DNA of 64,000 nucleotides from JBGAHD01 sp044226395. GTDB lineage: Bacteria; Pseudomonadota; Gammaproteobacteria; Xanthomonadales; Ahniellaceae. Positions 37,990 through 47,133 of this stretch are shown piece by piece. The stretch is taken from positions 1,240,001 to 1,304,000 of the forward strand of contig JBGAHD010000001.1 in the NCBI GenBank assembly GCA_044226395.1, in the 5' to 3' direction. Under the pieces are notes generated by a model, which was not told where the DNA came from, ran no database searches, and was given only the letters and a program-made list of their open reading frames with translations. The number at the start of each line of letters is the position of its first letter. Position 1 is the stretch's first letter. Position numbers and translations under genes: made by a program.

Positions 37990-39759
37990 TCATGCCGCGC
38001 CGGTTTGAATGCGCCACAATCCCGCGTAGATCCCACCGCGCGCGAGCAGTTCGTCGTGCGTGCCGCGCTCGGCCACGCGACCGGCGTCGAGCACCACGAT
38101 CTGATCGGCGTGCACGATGGTCGAGAGGCGATGCGCGATCACCAGCACGGTGCGGCCGTGAGCAAGATGGCGCAGCGAGCGCTGGATCGCGGCTTCGGTT
38201 TCGTTGTCGACGGCGGAGGTGGCTTCGTCGAGCAGCAGCACCGGCGGGTCTTTCAGCAGCGCGCGCGCGATCGCGAGGCGCTGGCGTTGGCCGCCCGAGA
38301 GCATCTGGCCGCGCTCGCCGACGCGCGTGTCGTAGCCGCGCGGTAGCGCTTCGATGAAGGCGTGCGCTTCGGCCGCGCGCGCGGCGGCGATGACGTCGGC
38401 GTCGCTGGCATCGGGGCGCGCGTAGGCGATGTTGTCGCGGATGGCGCCGTCGAACAGAAAGACGTCCTGACTCACCCAGCCGAGTTGCGCGCGCAAGGCA
38501 CCGGCGTCGATCTCGGCGCTGTCGGTGCCGTCGAAGCGCAAGCGTCCCGCGGTCGGTCGCACCAGGCCCAGCAGCAACTTGAACAAGGTCGTCTTGCCCG
38601 CGCCGGTGGCGCCGACGAAGGCGACCGTGGTGCCGGCGGCGATCTTCAAGTCGATGCCGGAAATCGCGACGCGACCATCGTCATAGGCAAAGCCCAGGCC
38701 TTCGAGCGAGATCTCGCCGCGCAGGCGCGGCAAGGTGCTCAGCGCGCCCACCGGCGGCGCGGGCTCGTCGAGCAAGGCGAGCACGCGGCGCGTCGAGGCC
38801 ATGGCGCGTTCGTACAAATCCACCGTCTCGGCCAAGCGCGTCAGCGGCCACAACAGGCGCTGCGTCAGGAACACGAGCACGGCATACAAGCCTTCGCGCA
38901 GTTCACCGTGCAGCACTTGCACGCCGCCCCACACGAAGGTGGCCAGAAAGCCCGCGAGAATGGCCATGCGAATCAGCGGAATGAAGGCCGAACTCACCGC
39001 GATGGCACGACGATTGGCGGCCAGATAGGCCTCGCTGTCGACTTCCAGCGCGCGCAGCTCGCGCGCCTCGGCCGAGAAACTCTTGATCGTGGCGATGCCC
39101 GCGAGCGCGTTGGCGATGCGCGCGGCCAGTCGACTGGCCTGCGTGCGCACGGAGTCGTAGCGCGGCGCCACCCGCCGCTGAAAATGGAACGCGCCCCACA
39201 AGATGATCGGAATCGGCAGGAAGGCGAACACCGCGATCGTCGGCGCCACCACGAAGAACACGCCGCCGACCGCGAGCACGGTGACGATCACCTGGATGAT
39301 GTCGCTGGCGCCACCGTTGAGAAAGCGCTCGAGCTGGTTGATGTCGTCATTGAGCACGGCGGTCAGGCCGGCCGCGCTGCGCGATTCGAAATAGGTCACG
39401 TCCAGCCGCTCGACGTGGGCGAAGGCTTGCAGGCGCAACTCATGCTGGATGCGCTGGGCGAGGTTGCGCCACAGCAGCAGGTACCAGTATTCGAACAACG
39501 ACTCGCACACCCAGATCACCAAGGTCGCGGCGCCGAGCAGATACACCTGCGTGTACGGATCGGTGACGCCGAGCTCGGCCAGCAGCGAGGATTCGCGTCG
39601 CGCGACCACGTCGACGGCGATGCCGATCAAGATTTCCGGCGCGATGTCGAACAACTTGTTCAATACCGAGCACGCGGTCGCGCCGATCACTTGGCGGCGA
39701 TGGCCGCGGGCATGGCGCAGCAAGGTCCAAAGCGTGGACAATGACGAGGATTCGCTCAT
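37990..39759 (-). CDS. ABC exporter, fused permease and ATPase
   Basis: A 589-residue half-transporter (MsbA/MdlB type) acting as a dimer. The transmembrane domain (about 20-315) has six hydrophobic segments, with the intracellular loop AHVERLDVTYFESRSAAGLT. The nucleotide-binding domain has Walker A GATGAGKTT, Q-loop GWVSQDVFLFDG, signature MLSGGQRQRLAIARALL, Walker B VLLLDEATSAVD and H-loop IAHRLSTI. All motifs are consensus. The substrate cannot be inferred; it probably shares a transcript with the DUF1801 gene 18 bases downstream. Confidence 0.92.
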   Translation of the reverse strand: MSESSSLSTLWTLLRHARGHRRQVIGATACSVLNKLFDIAPEILIGIAVDVVARRESSLLAELGVTDPYTQVYLLGAATLVIWVCESLFEYWYLLLWRNLAQRIQHELRLQAFAHVERLDVTYFESRSAAGLTAVLNDDINQLERFLNGGASDIIQVIVTVLAVGGVFFVVAPTIAVFAFLPIPIILWGAFHFQRRVAPRYDSVRTQASRLAARIANALAGIATIKSFSAEARELRALEVDSEAYLAANRRAIAVSSAFIPLIRMAILAGFLATFVWGGVQVLHGELREGLYAVLVFLTQRLLWPLTRLAETVDLYERAMASTRRVLALLDEPAPPVGALSTLPRLRGEISLEGLGFAYDDGRVAISGIDLKIAAGTTVAFVGATGAGKTTLFKLLLGLVRPTAGRLRFDGTDSAEIDAGALRAQLGWVSQDVFLFDGAIRDNIAYARPDASDADVIAAARAAEAHAFIEALPRGYDTRVGERGQMLSGGQRQRLAIARALLKDPPVLLLDEATSAVDNETEAAIQRSLRHLAHGRTVLVIAHRLSTIVHADQIVVLDAGRVAERGTHDELLARGGIYAGLWRIQTGAA

Positions 39760-39802
39760 CGACTTAGCCTAGCATCGACCCCGGACCGACCTGAGGACGA
39801 CC

Positions 39803-40831
39803 ATGCTCAAGACCGCCACGCGCCTGACCAAGTCCGCCACCTCGCTGCTGCGCGGCGTCGATTCGGTCGATCGTGGCGCGGCGCGCGAACGCGTGGCGGG
39901 TTTGCGCAAGCGCTATCCCAAGGTCGAGCGCGACGAACTGCACAAGTCCATGGTCTACGCCAAGTGCCTGCAAGCCGGCGCGGTCGGCGGCGTGGGCGCG
40001 GTGCTGCATTCGGTGCCGGGACTGCGCCTGATCGCCGACACCTTGGCCGGTCAGCTCACGGACGATCGCGTAGTCGCGACCTTGCAGTCGGAACTCATCG
40101 CCGAGACGTTCGCGCTGTACGAGATCGAACTCTCGCCGCCGGCCGAGCGCGTGGCCATGGCGACGATCGCCGCGGGTCAGGCCGGCGCGAGCGCGGTCAG
40201 CGGCGGCATCGCGCGCCATCTCGCCCAGCAAGCGACCTTGTGGTTGAGCGGCCCGCTGTCGCGTCGCGCCCTGCCCTTGGCCAAGATCGCCACGGCGGTC
40301 GCCAGCCACATCGCCATCACCTATGCCATCGGCACGCGCGCGCGCGCCATCGCCAAGGTCAAGCACGCGGGCGTGGCCGACTGGCCGGACCTGCTGCGCG
40401 AATTCACCATGATCGACGAGCGCAAGCTGGCCGACTGGGCCGGCCGCGCCACGCGCGTGGCCATCGATCAGGCCGGCGGCGCGGCGCAGTCATGGCTACG
40501 TTCGCTGGGGTCGATGCTGCCGGAATTCCCCTCGCCCAAGTCCCTGATGCGCGCGGCGTCGGGCAAGGTCGGCGGCGCGCGACGGGCCGCGACGGGCAAA
40601 AAGCCCAAGGCGGCCGGCAAATCTGCACGAAAAACCGCGACGCGCGTGGGCAAAACGCCCGGACGGCGCACTACAATTCGGGCATGTTACCTACCGCCGC
40701 GAATTTCGAGCAGTGGATCGAGCGCGCCCGCCGCCGCGATCCGGAAGCCTGCTACCAGGTCGGTCGCGTCTACGCCGGCCACCAGGAATTCTCGCGCGCG
40801 CGCCGCTACTTGCGTGAAGCCGCGGAGCTAG
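39803..40831 (+). CDS. Hydrophobic helical protein of unknown family
   Basis: A 342-residue protein. The central 200 residues are helical with amphipathic or membrane-associating stretches (CLQAGAVGGVGAVLHSVPGL, KIATAVASHIAITYAIG) and a LIAETFALYEIELSPPAERV block. It distantly recalls EcsC-type proteins, but I would not assign it. The C-terminus is Lys/Arg/Ala-rich (AATGKKPKAAGKSARK). Its last 49 residues are read through the start of the next gene in another frame and have shadow-like composition. A TAGCAT (39770-39775) may be its -10. Confidence 0.6.
   Translation: MLKTATRLTKSATSLLRGVDSVDRGAARERVAGLRKRYPKVERDELHKSMVYAKCLQAGAVGGVGAVLHSVPGLRLIADTLAGQLTDDRVVATLQSELIAETFALYEIELSPPAERVAMATIAAGQAGASAVSGGIARHLAQQATLWLSGPLSRRALPLAKIATAVASHIAITYAIGTRARAIAKVKHAGVADWPDLLREFTMIDERKLADWAGRATRVAIDQAGGAAQSWLRSLGSMLPEFPSPKSLMRAASGKVGGARRAATGKKPKAAGKSARKTATRVGKTPGRRTTIRACYLPPRISSSGSSAPAAAIRKPATRSVASTPATRNSRARAATCVKPRS
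40672..40677 (+). promoter_or_regulatory. TACAAT -10-like hexamer, possible leaderless start
   Basis: TACAAT ends six bases before the ATG at 40684, with no Shine-Dalgarno. It lies inside the 3' part of the preceding gene. Confidence 0.4.
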
Positions 40832-41979
40832 GCCACGCGGAGGCGATGACCGAGCTCGCGCTGTTCGCGCTCTACGGCATCGGGGTCCCCCCGGAAATCG
40901 CCGAAGGCGTGAAGCAACTGCGGCGCGCCGAGGACGCGGGCTCGGGCGAGGCGGCGTATCAACTTGCCCTGGTCGCCTGGGCCGACTTGTTGATGCCGCT
41001 CGATCTGACCGCGATGGCCGAGCGCCTGCGTCAATCCGCGCTGCGCGATTTCGCGCCGGGATTGCGCGCGGCCGCCTTATTGCTCGCGGCCGATGCGCGC
41101 GAAGGCGATACCGCGCGCGATGCCCTGGCGGACGCCTGCCTCGCGCGCGCGACCACGCTCGGCGATGGCTTGAGCGCCTTCCTGCTCGCGCGTCGTCGAC
41201 TGGCCGCTGGCGACCGCGATCAGGCCTTGTGCCTGGCGACGCTCGCCGCGCGCGCCGGCGTGCCGCGCGCGCGGACATTGTTTCCCGACCTCGCGCTCGA
41301 CGGGCCCGCCGAATGGCCCGCATCGCCGCGCCCCGAACTGCCGACCTTGCGCCTGAGCGCGGGCAAGACCGCCGCGCCGCAACGCCTCAACGCCGATCCG
41401 CTGGTCGAGATCTTCGAGGACATCTACAGCGCCGAGGAATGCGAATTCATCATCGCCCTGGGCGAGCCGCACCTCAACGCCTCGATGACCCTGTCCGATC
41501 ACGCGCCCGTGCTCAGCCACAGCGAGTACCGCAGCAGCAGCGATCATTCCTTCTACACCTTCCAGGAAGACTTCGGCCTGCGCTGGCTGCAATGGCGCAT
41601 GCTGGAGTTGCTCGGCGTGCCCATGCATCAGGCCGAGCACCTGTCGCTGCTGCGCTATCTGCCCGGCGAGCAGTACCAGCCGCATCGCGACTATCTGCCG
41701 CCGAACCTGGTGCGCAAGGTCCATGGTCTGCAGGAACCCGGTCAGCGCGTGCACACCGTGTTCTGCTACCTGGCCGATGTCGCCGAAGGCGGCGAGACCG
41801 AGTTTCCAATGTATGACCTTCGCATCAGTCCGCGACGCGGCCGCGTGGTGCACTTTCTCAATGTCCTGCCCGACGGTTCGCCCGACCCGCGCACCTTGCA
41901 CGCCGGGCTGCCGGTAAAATCGGGCGTGAAATGGCTGGCGACCTTGTGGACGCGGCAGCGGCGCTTTCGCGACTACTGA
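40684..41979 (+). CDS. Sel1-repeat protein with prolyl-4-hydroxylase domain, copy 1
   Basis: A 431-residue protein. The N-terminal half (1-200) consists of Sel1/TPR-like helical repeats (DPEACYQVGRVYAGHQEFSR, AEAMTELALFALYG, GSGEAAYQLALVAWA). The C-terminal 200 residues form a 2-oxoglutarate/Fe(II) prolyl-4-hydroxylase domain. Its iron ligands are His334-x-Asp336 (PHRDYLPP) and His406 (TLHAGLPV), and Lys416 in SGVKW binds 2-oxoglutarate. It ends in LATLWTRQRRFRDY. Bacterial P4Hs are known to hydroxylate proteins such as EF-Tu; the target here is unknown. A close paralogue follows immediately. Confidence 0.88.
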   Translation: MLPTAANFEQWIERARRRDPEACYQVGRVYAGHQEFSRARRYLREAAELGHAEAMTELALFALYGIGVPPEIAEGVKQLRRAEDAGSGEAAYQLALVAWADLLMPLDLTAMAERLRQSALRDFAPGLRAAALLLAADAREGDTARDALADACLARATTLGDGLSAFLLARRRLAAGDRDQALCLATLAARAGVPRARTLFPDLALDGPAEWPASPRPELPTLRLSAGKTAAPQRLNADPLVEIFEDIYSAEECEFIIALGEPHLNASMTLSDHAPVLSHSEYRSSSDHSFYTFQEDFGLRWLQWRMLELLGVPMHQAEHLSLLRYLPGEQYQPHRDYLPPNLVRKVHGLQEPGQRVHTVFCYLADVAEGGETEFPMYDLRISPRRGRVVHFLNVLPDGSPDPRTLHAGLPVKSGVKWLATLWTRQRRFRDY

Positions 41980-42073
41980 GCGCGGCGCGGTCCACGCGCG
42001 TCGCCGCGACGATGAGGCGCGCGCGACCGTCTGGAAGCAAGGCCCGGCGCGAACCGATGGAGCAAGATCCGCG

Positions 42074-43357
42074 ATGAGCAGCACGATGCAAACGCTGCAG
42101 CAACGAGCCGAGAACGGCGACGCCGTGGCGCAATTCCACATGGGCATCCTGCTCGCCTCGCAATCGCGTTACACCGAGGCGCGCGAGCAGTTGCGCAAGG
42201 CCGCCACGCGCGTGGCCGATGCCGCCGCGTGGCTGGGGCTGTTCTCGCTGTTCGGCTATCTCGGCGCGCCCGAGCTCGAACTCGCCTTGCAACAACTGCT
42301 GATGGCCGAAGCCGCGGGCTCGGGCGAGGCTTCGTATTGGCTGGCGACCCTTAGCTGGACCGGCGTGATGTTGCCGCGCGAACCGCAACGCATGGCCGAG
42401 CGCTTGGTCTCCGCCGCGCGTCGCGATCATCTGGGCGCCTTGCGCGCGCTGGCCATGCTGTACGCGCGAGGCGGCGAGCACGATCCCGCGATGCGCCGGC
42501 TCGCCGATCAATGCCTGGCGCGTGGCGGCGCGCTGCACGATCGTACGTGCCTCTATCTGCTCGGCCTGCGCTGGCGCCGTCATGGCGACGAATCGCAACG
42601 CGCGCAGGCCGAAGGCTTTCTCGCCGCCGCCGCGCAACGGCGACTGGAACGCGCGGCGCGCGATCTGCGCCTGGGCGTGCCCGCGGCCCTGCCCCGTCAG
42701 CCCGCGCTGTTCGATTTGCCCTTGCCGCCGATCGATACGCGCGCCGACGGCACGCCGGTCGTGCACCACACCGCGCCCCTGATCGAAACCGTCGACGGCT
42801 ATTTCAGCGCGGACGAATGCGAATACCTGATCGCCGTGGCCGAGCCCAACCTCGCGCGCTCGCAAACGGTGGCCGCGACCGACGGCCGCATGATGATCCA
42901 CGACGCGCGCACCAGCTCCGACACGACCTTGTTCAGCGCGCGCGATGACTTCGTCGCGCGCTGGCTGCAGGCGCGCATGCTCGACCGGCTCGGCGCGCCG
43001 ATGAGCCATGGCGAGCACATCGTGGTGCTGCGCTATCGCCCCGGCGAGCAGTACAAGGCGCACTACGACTATCTGCCGCCCGACGCGCGCGGCAATCGCG
43101 ACGCGCCCGATCAACCGGGCCAGCGCGTGCACACGGTGTTCTGCTACTTGAGCGACGTCGATGAAGGCGGCGAGACCGACTTCCCGCGCCTGCAACAACG
43201 CATTTCGCCACGCCAGGGCCGCATCGTCCACTTCGAGAACCTCGACGCGCGCGATCAGCCCGAACCGCTGACCCTGCACGCGGGCCTGACCCCGGCGCGC
43301 GGCGAGAAGTGGCTGGGCACGATCTGGACGCGGCAGCGGCCTTATCGCGCGTGGTGA
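42074..43357 (+). CDS. Sel1-repeat protein with prolyl-4-hydroxylase domain, copy 2
   Basis: A 427-residue paralogue of the preceding gene, 94 bases downstream. The Sel1-like region (1-215) has GDAVAQFHMGILLASQSRYT and GSGEASYWLATLSWTG. The oxygenase domain has His330-x-Asp332 (AHYDYLPP), His402 (TLHAGLTP) and Lys412 (RGEKW), so both copies keep all cofactor residues. The shared stretch RVHTVFCYL(A/S)DV is identical apart from one residue, but the repeats have diverged, suggesting different partners. Tandem duplication is clear. Confidence 0.88.
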   Translation: MSSTMQTLQQRAENGDAVAQFHMGILLASQSRYTEAREQLRKAATRVADAAAWLGLFSLFGYLGAPELELALQQLLMAEAAGSGEASYWLATLSWTGVMLPREPQRMAERLVSAARRDHLGALRALAMLYARGGEHDPAMRRLADQCLARGGALHDRTCLYLLGLRWRRHGDESQRAQAEGFLAAAAQRRLERAARDLRLGVPAALPRQPALFDLPLPPIDTRADGTPVVHHTAPLIETVDGYFSADECEYLIAVAEPNLARSQTVAATDGRMMIHDARTSSDTTLFSARDDFVARWLQARMLDRLGAPMSHGEHIVVLRYRPGEQYKAHYDYLPPDARGNRDAPDQPGQRVHTVFCYLSDVDEGGETDFPRLQQRISPRQGRIVHFENLDARDQPEPLTLHAGLTPARGEKWLGTIWTRQRPYRAW

Positions 43358-43560
43358 TTCGCGCTTGCGACGCCGCGCGTCGTGACAGGGTCCTGGTGAA
43401 TCTCGCCTAGCGCCTAGTGTTCGGCGAGTCGCTTCGCACGCTTCGCGAATCTCGCATGGCGAATCGCGCACACCGATTCGACTCGCGCGCCGAGTAAACA
43501 GCGCCTCGCGATCGCGCCCCACATGCTCGACCGGCATATGCCCATGCCCAGCCATCCTTT

Positions 43561-43588
43561 CCGGGCGCGCGCGCCCGGCGCCTAGGAT
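43561..43588 (+). promoter_or_regulatory. GC palindrome and TAGGAT box upstream of cysJ
   Basis: CCGGGCGCGCGCGCCCGG (43561-43578) is a perfect 18-base palindrome five bases upstream of TAGGAT (43583-43588), a candidate -10 with +1 near 43595, 58 bases before the cysJ GTG. In such GC-rich DNA the palindrome may be compositional. Confidence 0.3.
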
Positions 43589-43652
43589 TCGGTCCACTCC
43601 GCTGGATGGTCGCGCGCTCCGCGTCGCCGCGCGCGGAGGCATGAGGTGACGC

Positions 43653-45452
43653 GTGTCCGCCGTGACGAGCAGGCAACCGGTGCAAATCGCCGACGAACAA
43701 CAGGCGCTGCTGCGTCGCCTCGCCGAGGGCCTCGATCCCTCGGGTCTGCTCTGGGCCTCGGGCTATCTCGCGGGACTAGCCGCGGCGCAAGCGCCGCCGT
43801 TGTCGATCGCCACCGGCGCGCAGGCGGCGATCGCGCTGCGCGTGAGCGTGGTCTACGGCACGCAGACCGGCAACTCGCGCCGCATCGCCGAGCAAGTGGC
43901 CGAGCAAGCCAAGGCCGCCGGCTTCGAGGTTCGCTTGCTCAGCGCCGGCAAATATCCGCTGCGCGAACTCGAGCGCGAGCAGTACCTCGTCGTCGTGATC
44001 AGCACGCAAGGCGATGGCGACCCGCCCGATGACGCGCGCGATTTCGTCGAGCACGTGCTCGGTCGTCGCGCGCCACGTCTGCCGGAGCTGCGCTACGCGG
44101 TGCTGGCGCTGGGCGATTCCAGCTATCCGAAGTTTTGCGAGACCGGCCGCAAGCTCGACGCGCGCTTGAGCGAACTCGGCGCGCGCGCCTTGCTGGCGCG
44201 CGCCGACGCCGATCTCGACATCGAATCCGTCGCGCCCACCTGGCTCGGCGCGACACTGACCGCGCTGCGCGACAGCGCCGGCGATGCGCTGCAACCCCGC
44301 GCCACCGTAACGCCGCTGCGCCCGGGCCCGCCCAGTCACACGCGCGAACGTCCGTTCGCCGCCGAGATCCTGATCAATCAGCGCATCACCGCGCGCGAAG
44401 CGGGCAAGGACGTGCGCCATCTCGAGTTCTCGCTCGCCGGTTCCGGCCTGCGTTACGAGCCGGGCGATGCCTTGGGCGTGCTGCCGCGCAATCCGCGTCT
44501 GGCGGTCGACGATCTGCTCGCGCTGACGCAACTCGATGGCGACTCGCGCGTGAGTCATGGCGGCCACTCGCGCACGCTGCGTGAATGGCTGACCGAAGCG
44601 CGCGAGATCACGCGCTTGAGTCGACCGGTCATCGCCACGCACGCGGCGCGCGCCGAAGCGGCCGAACTCAATCGTCTGCTCGCGCCGGAACATCAACCAG
44701 CGCTGGCGCAACTCATCGCCACGCACCAATTCGCCGATCTGCTGCGCGCTTATCCCGCCGATTGGTCGCCCGAGGAACTGGTCGAGGCGCTGCGGCCATT
44801 GACGCCGCGCCTGTACTCCATCGCTTCGAGCATGCGCGCCGTCGGCGACGAGGCGCACGTCACCGTGGCGGTGGTCGATTACGCGTTGCACGGTCGGCGC
44901 CATCTCGGCGCGGCCTCCGGCCATCTGTCCACGGAGTTGGCCGAAGGTGACCGTGCGCGCCTCTTTATTGAAAGCAACGAGCGCTTTCGTCTGCCCGTCG
45001 ATGGTGCGCGCGACGTGATCATGATCGGCGCGGGCACCGGTGTCGCGCCCTATCGCGGTTTCCTGCAGGAGCGCGAAGCCACGGGCGCGAGCGGTCGCCA
45101 CTGGCTGTTCTTCGGCGAGCAGCATCGCGAGAACACCTTCCTGTATCAGCTCGAATGGCTCGATGCCCGGGCGCGCGGCAGCCTGCATCGCCTCGATCTC
45201 GCGTTCTCGCGCGACCAGGCCGAGAAGGTTTACGTGCAGCATCGCCTGCGCGAGCAAGGCGCGGAACTGCTGCGCTGGCTTCGCGAGGGCGCGCACCTGT
45301 ACGTGTGCGGCGACGCCAAGCGACTCGCGCCCAATGTGCACGCGGCGCTGCGCGACGTGATCGTGACCCACGGTGGTCGTTCGCCCGAGGACGCCGAGGC
45401 CGAACTCGCGCAGCTTGCGCGCGAACACCGCTATCTGCGCGACGTGTACTGA
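43653..45452 (+). CDS. cysJ: Sulfite reductase flavoprotein, alpha component
   Basis: Transfers electrons from NADPH through FAD and FMN to CysI, 599 residues. The flavodoxin domain (60-200) starts VVYGTQTGNSRRIAE and contains STQGDGDPPDDARDF. The FAD domain has RLYSIASSM, and the NADPH domain IGAGTGVAPYRGFLQER and LYVCGDAKRLAPNVH. It ends in the family tail YLRDVY. The GTG start has GAGGTGA upstream. First gene of cysJ-cysI-cysH-sat. Confidence 0.95.
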   Translation: MSAVTSRQPVQIADEQQALLRRLAEGLDPSGLLWASGYLAGLAAAQAPPLSIATGAQAAIALRVSVVYGTQTGNSRRIAEQVAEQAKAAGFEVRLLSAGKYPLRELEREQYLVVVISTQGDGDPPDDARDFVEHVLGRRAPRLPELRYAVLALGDSSYPKFCETGRKLDARLSELGARALLARADADLDIESVAPTWLGATLTALRDSAGDALQPRATVTPLRPGPPSHTRERPFAAEILINQRITAREAGKDVRHLEFSLAGSGLRYEPGDALGVLPRNPRLAVDDLLALTQLDGDSRVSHGGHSRTLREWLTEAREITRLSRPVIATHAARAEAAELNRLLAPEHQPALAQLIATHQFADLLRAYPADWSPEELVEALRPLTPRLYSIASSMRAVGDEAHVTVAVVDYALHGRRHLGAASGHLSTELAEGDRARLFIESNERFRLPVDGARDVIMIGAGTGVAPYRGFLQEREATGASGRHWLFFGEQHRENTFLYQLEWLDARARGSLHRLDLAFSRDQAEKVYVQHRLREQGAELLRWLREGAHLYVCGDAKRLAPNVHAALRDVIVTHGGRSPEDAEAELAQLAREHRYLRDVY

Positions 45453-45453
45453 C

Positions 45454-47133
45454 ATGAGCGAAACCACCCCGCTGTCACCCGTCGAAGGCATCAAGCGCGA
45501 CAGCCGTCATCTGCGCGGCAGCATCGCCGAGAGCCTGACCGACGCGCACACCGGCGCGCTGCGCGAGCCCGACACGCACCTGCTGAAGTTCCACGGCAGC
45601 TATCAGCAAGACGATCGCGATCTGCGCGATGAACGCCGGCGTCAGAAGCTCGAGCCCAAGTACAGCTTCATGATTCGCACGCGCCTGCCCGGCGGCGTGT
45701 GCACGCCGGCGCAATGGCTGGCGCTGGACGCGATCGCGCGACGCTACGCCAATGGCACGCTGCGCATCACCACGCGTCAGGCGTTTCAGCTCCACGGCGT
45801 GATCAAGCACGAGCTCAAGGCCACCATCGCCGCGATGAACGCGGTGCTGATCGACACCATCGCGGCCTGCGGTGACGTCAATCGCAATGTGCTGTGCTCA
45901 TCCAATCCCGTGGCTTCGGCCGCGCACGCCGAAGCGTACGCGTGGTCGGTCAAGCTCTCCGAGCACCTGCTGCCGCGCACGCGCGCCTATCACGAGATCT
46001 GGCTCGATGGCGAAAAGCTCGTCGGCCCCGAGGAAGAACCGATCTACGGCGCGACCTATCTGCCGCGCAAGTTCAAGGCCGCGATCGCGGTGCCGCCGAT
46101 CAACGACGTCGACATCTTCGCGCAGGATCTCGGCTTCATCGCCATCATCGAGCACGATCGTCTGATCGGATTCAACCTTGCCGTCGGCGGTGGTCTGGGC
46201 ACGACGCATGGCGATGCGACGACGTATCCACGGCTGGCCGATGTGGTCGGGTTCCTTGCGCCCGAGCAACTGCTCGCGGTGGCCGAAGCGGTCGTGACGA
46301 TCCAACGCGATCACGGCGATCGCAGCAACCGCAAGCACGCGCGGTTGAAGTACACGATCGACACGCACGGCCTTCCTTGGTTCGTCGAGGAACTCAAGCG
46401 TCGGCTGGGCTACGCACTCGCGCCGCCGAAGCCGGTGACCTTCGCGCATTCGGGCGATCGCTATGGCTGGATCGAAGGCCATGACGGCCGCGCGCATCTG
46501 ACCCTGCATCTGTTCAGCGGTCGCGTGGCCAACACGACCGAGCACGCGCACCTCGATGGACTGGCCGAGATCGCGCGCGTGCATCGCGGTGATTTTCGCC
46601 TGACGCCGAACCAGAACCTGATCATCGCCAACGTGCCGCCCGAGGAACGCGCGCGCATCGAGGCCTTGGTCGCGCAATTCGGCCTCGACGGTCACGCGCG
46701 CCATTCGCCCACGCGTCTCGCGGCGCTCGCTTGCGTCGCGTTGCCGACCTGCCCGCTGGCCATGGCCGAAGCCGAGCGCTATCTGCCCGCGTTCACCGCG
46801 CGCATGGACGAAGTGCTCGATCGCCATGGTCTGCGCGACACGCCCATCCACGCCCGCATCACCGGCTGCCCGAACGGTTGCGCGCGACCGTATCTGGGCG
46901 AGATCGGTCTTATCGGCAAGGCGCCGGGGCGCTACAACCTCTATCTCGGCGCCGATGCCGCGGGCCAGCGCTTGAATACCTTGGTGCGCGAGAACATCGA
47001 CGAAGACGCGATCTTCGCCGAACTCGATCCGTTACTCGCGCGCTTCGCCGCGCAGCGCGAGGCGAGTGAAGGCTTCGGCGATTTCCTCTGGCGCGTCGGC
47101 ATCGTCGGCGCGACGACGCGAGGCGCGGCATGA
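45454..47133 (+). CDS. cysI: Sulfite reductase hemoprotein, beta component
   Basis: Reduces sulfite to sulfide with six electrons, using siroheme coupled to a 4Fe-4S cluster; 559 residues. The four cluster cysteines are Cys427 and Cys433 (CVALPTCPLAMAEAERYLP) and Cys472 and Cys476 (TGCPNGCARPYLGEIGLIG), with the spacing of E. coli CysI. The substrate-binding arginine region FMIRTRLPGG and the RITTRQAFQLHGV block are present. The ATG follows the cysJ stop by one base. Its siroheme comes from the cysG product encoded nearby. Confidence 0.96.
   Translation: MSETTPLSPVEGIKRDSRHLRGSIAESLTDAHTGALREPDTHLLKFHGSYQQDDRDLRDERRRQKLEPKYSFMIRTRLPGGVCTPAQWLALDAIARRYANGTLRITTRQAFQLHGVIKHELKATIAAMNAVLIDTIAACGDVNRNVLCSSNPVASAAHAEAYAWSVKLSEHLLPRTRAYHEIWLDGEKLVGPEEEPIYGATYLPRKFKAAIAVPPINDVDIFAQDLGFIAIIEHDRLIGFNLAVGGGLGTTHGDATTYPRLADVVGFLAPEQLLAVAEAVVTIQRDHGDRSNRKHARLKYTIDTHGLPWFVEELKRRLGYALAPPKPVTFAHSGDRYGWIEGHDGRAHLTLHLFSGRVANTTEHAHLDGLAEIARVHRGDFRLTPNQNLIIANVPPEERARIEALVAQFGLDGHARHSPTRLAALACVALPTCPLAMAEAERYLPAFTARMDEVLDRHGLRDTPIHARITGCPNGCARPYLGEIGLIGKAPGRYNLYLGADAAGQRLNTLVRENIDEDAIFAELDPLLARFAAQREASEGFGDFLWRVGIVGATTRGAA

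Noticed and set aside
39803..40831. Assignment of this protein to the EcsC family
   Set aside because: Only general hydrophobic-helical resemblance; no motif I could match with confidence.
43424..43500. Repeated CGAGTCG/CGACTCG and GCGAATC words upstream of cysJ as a CysB binding array
   Set aside because: The words are irregularly spaced and consist of the commonest oligomers of this genome; no defined repeat unit.
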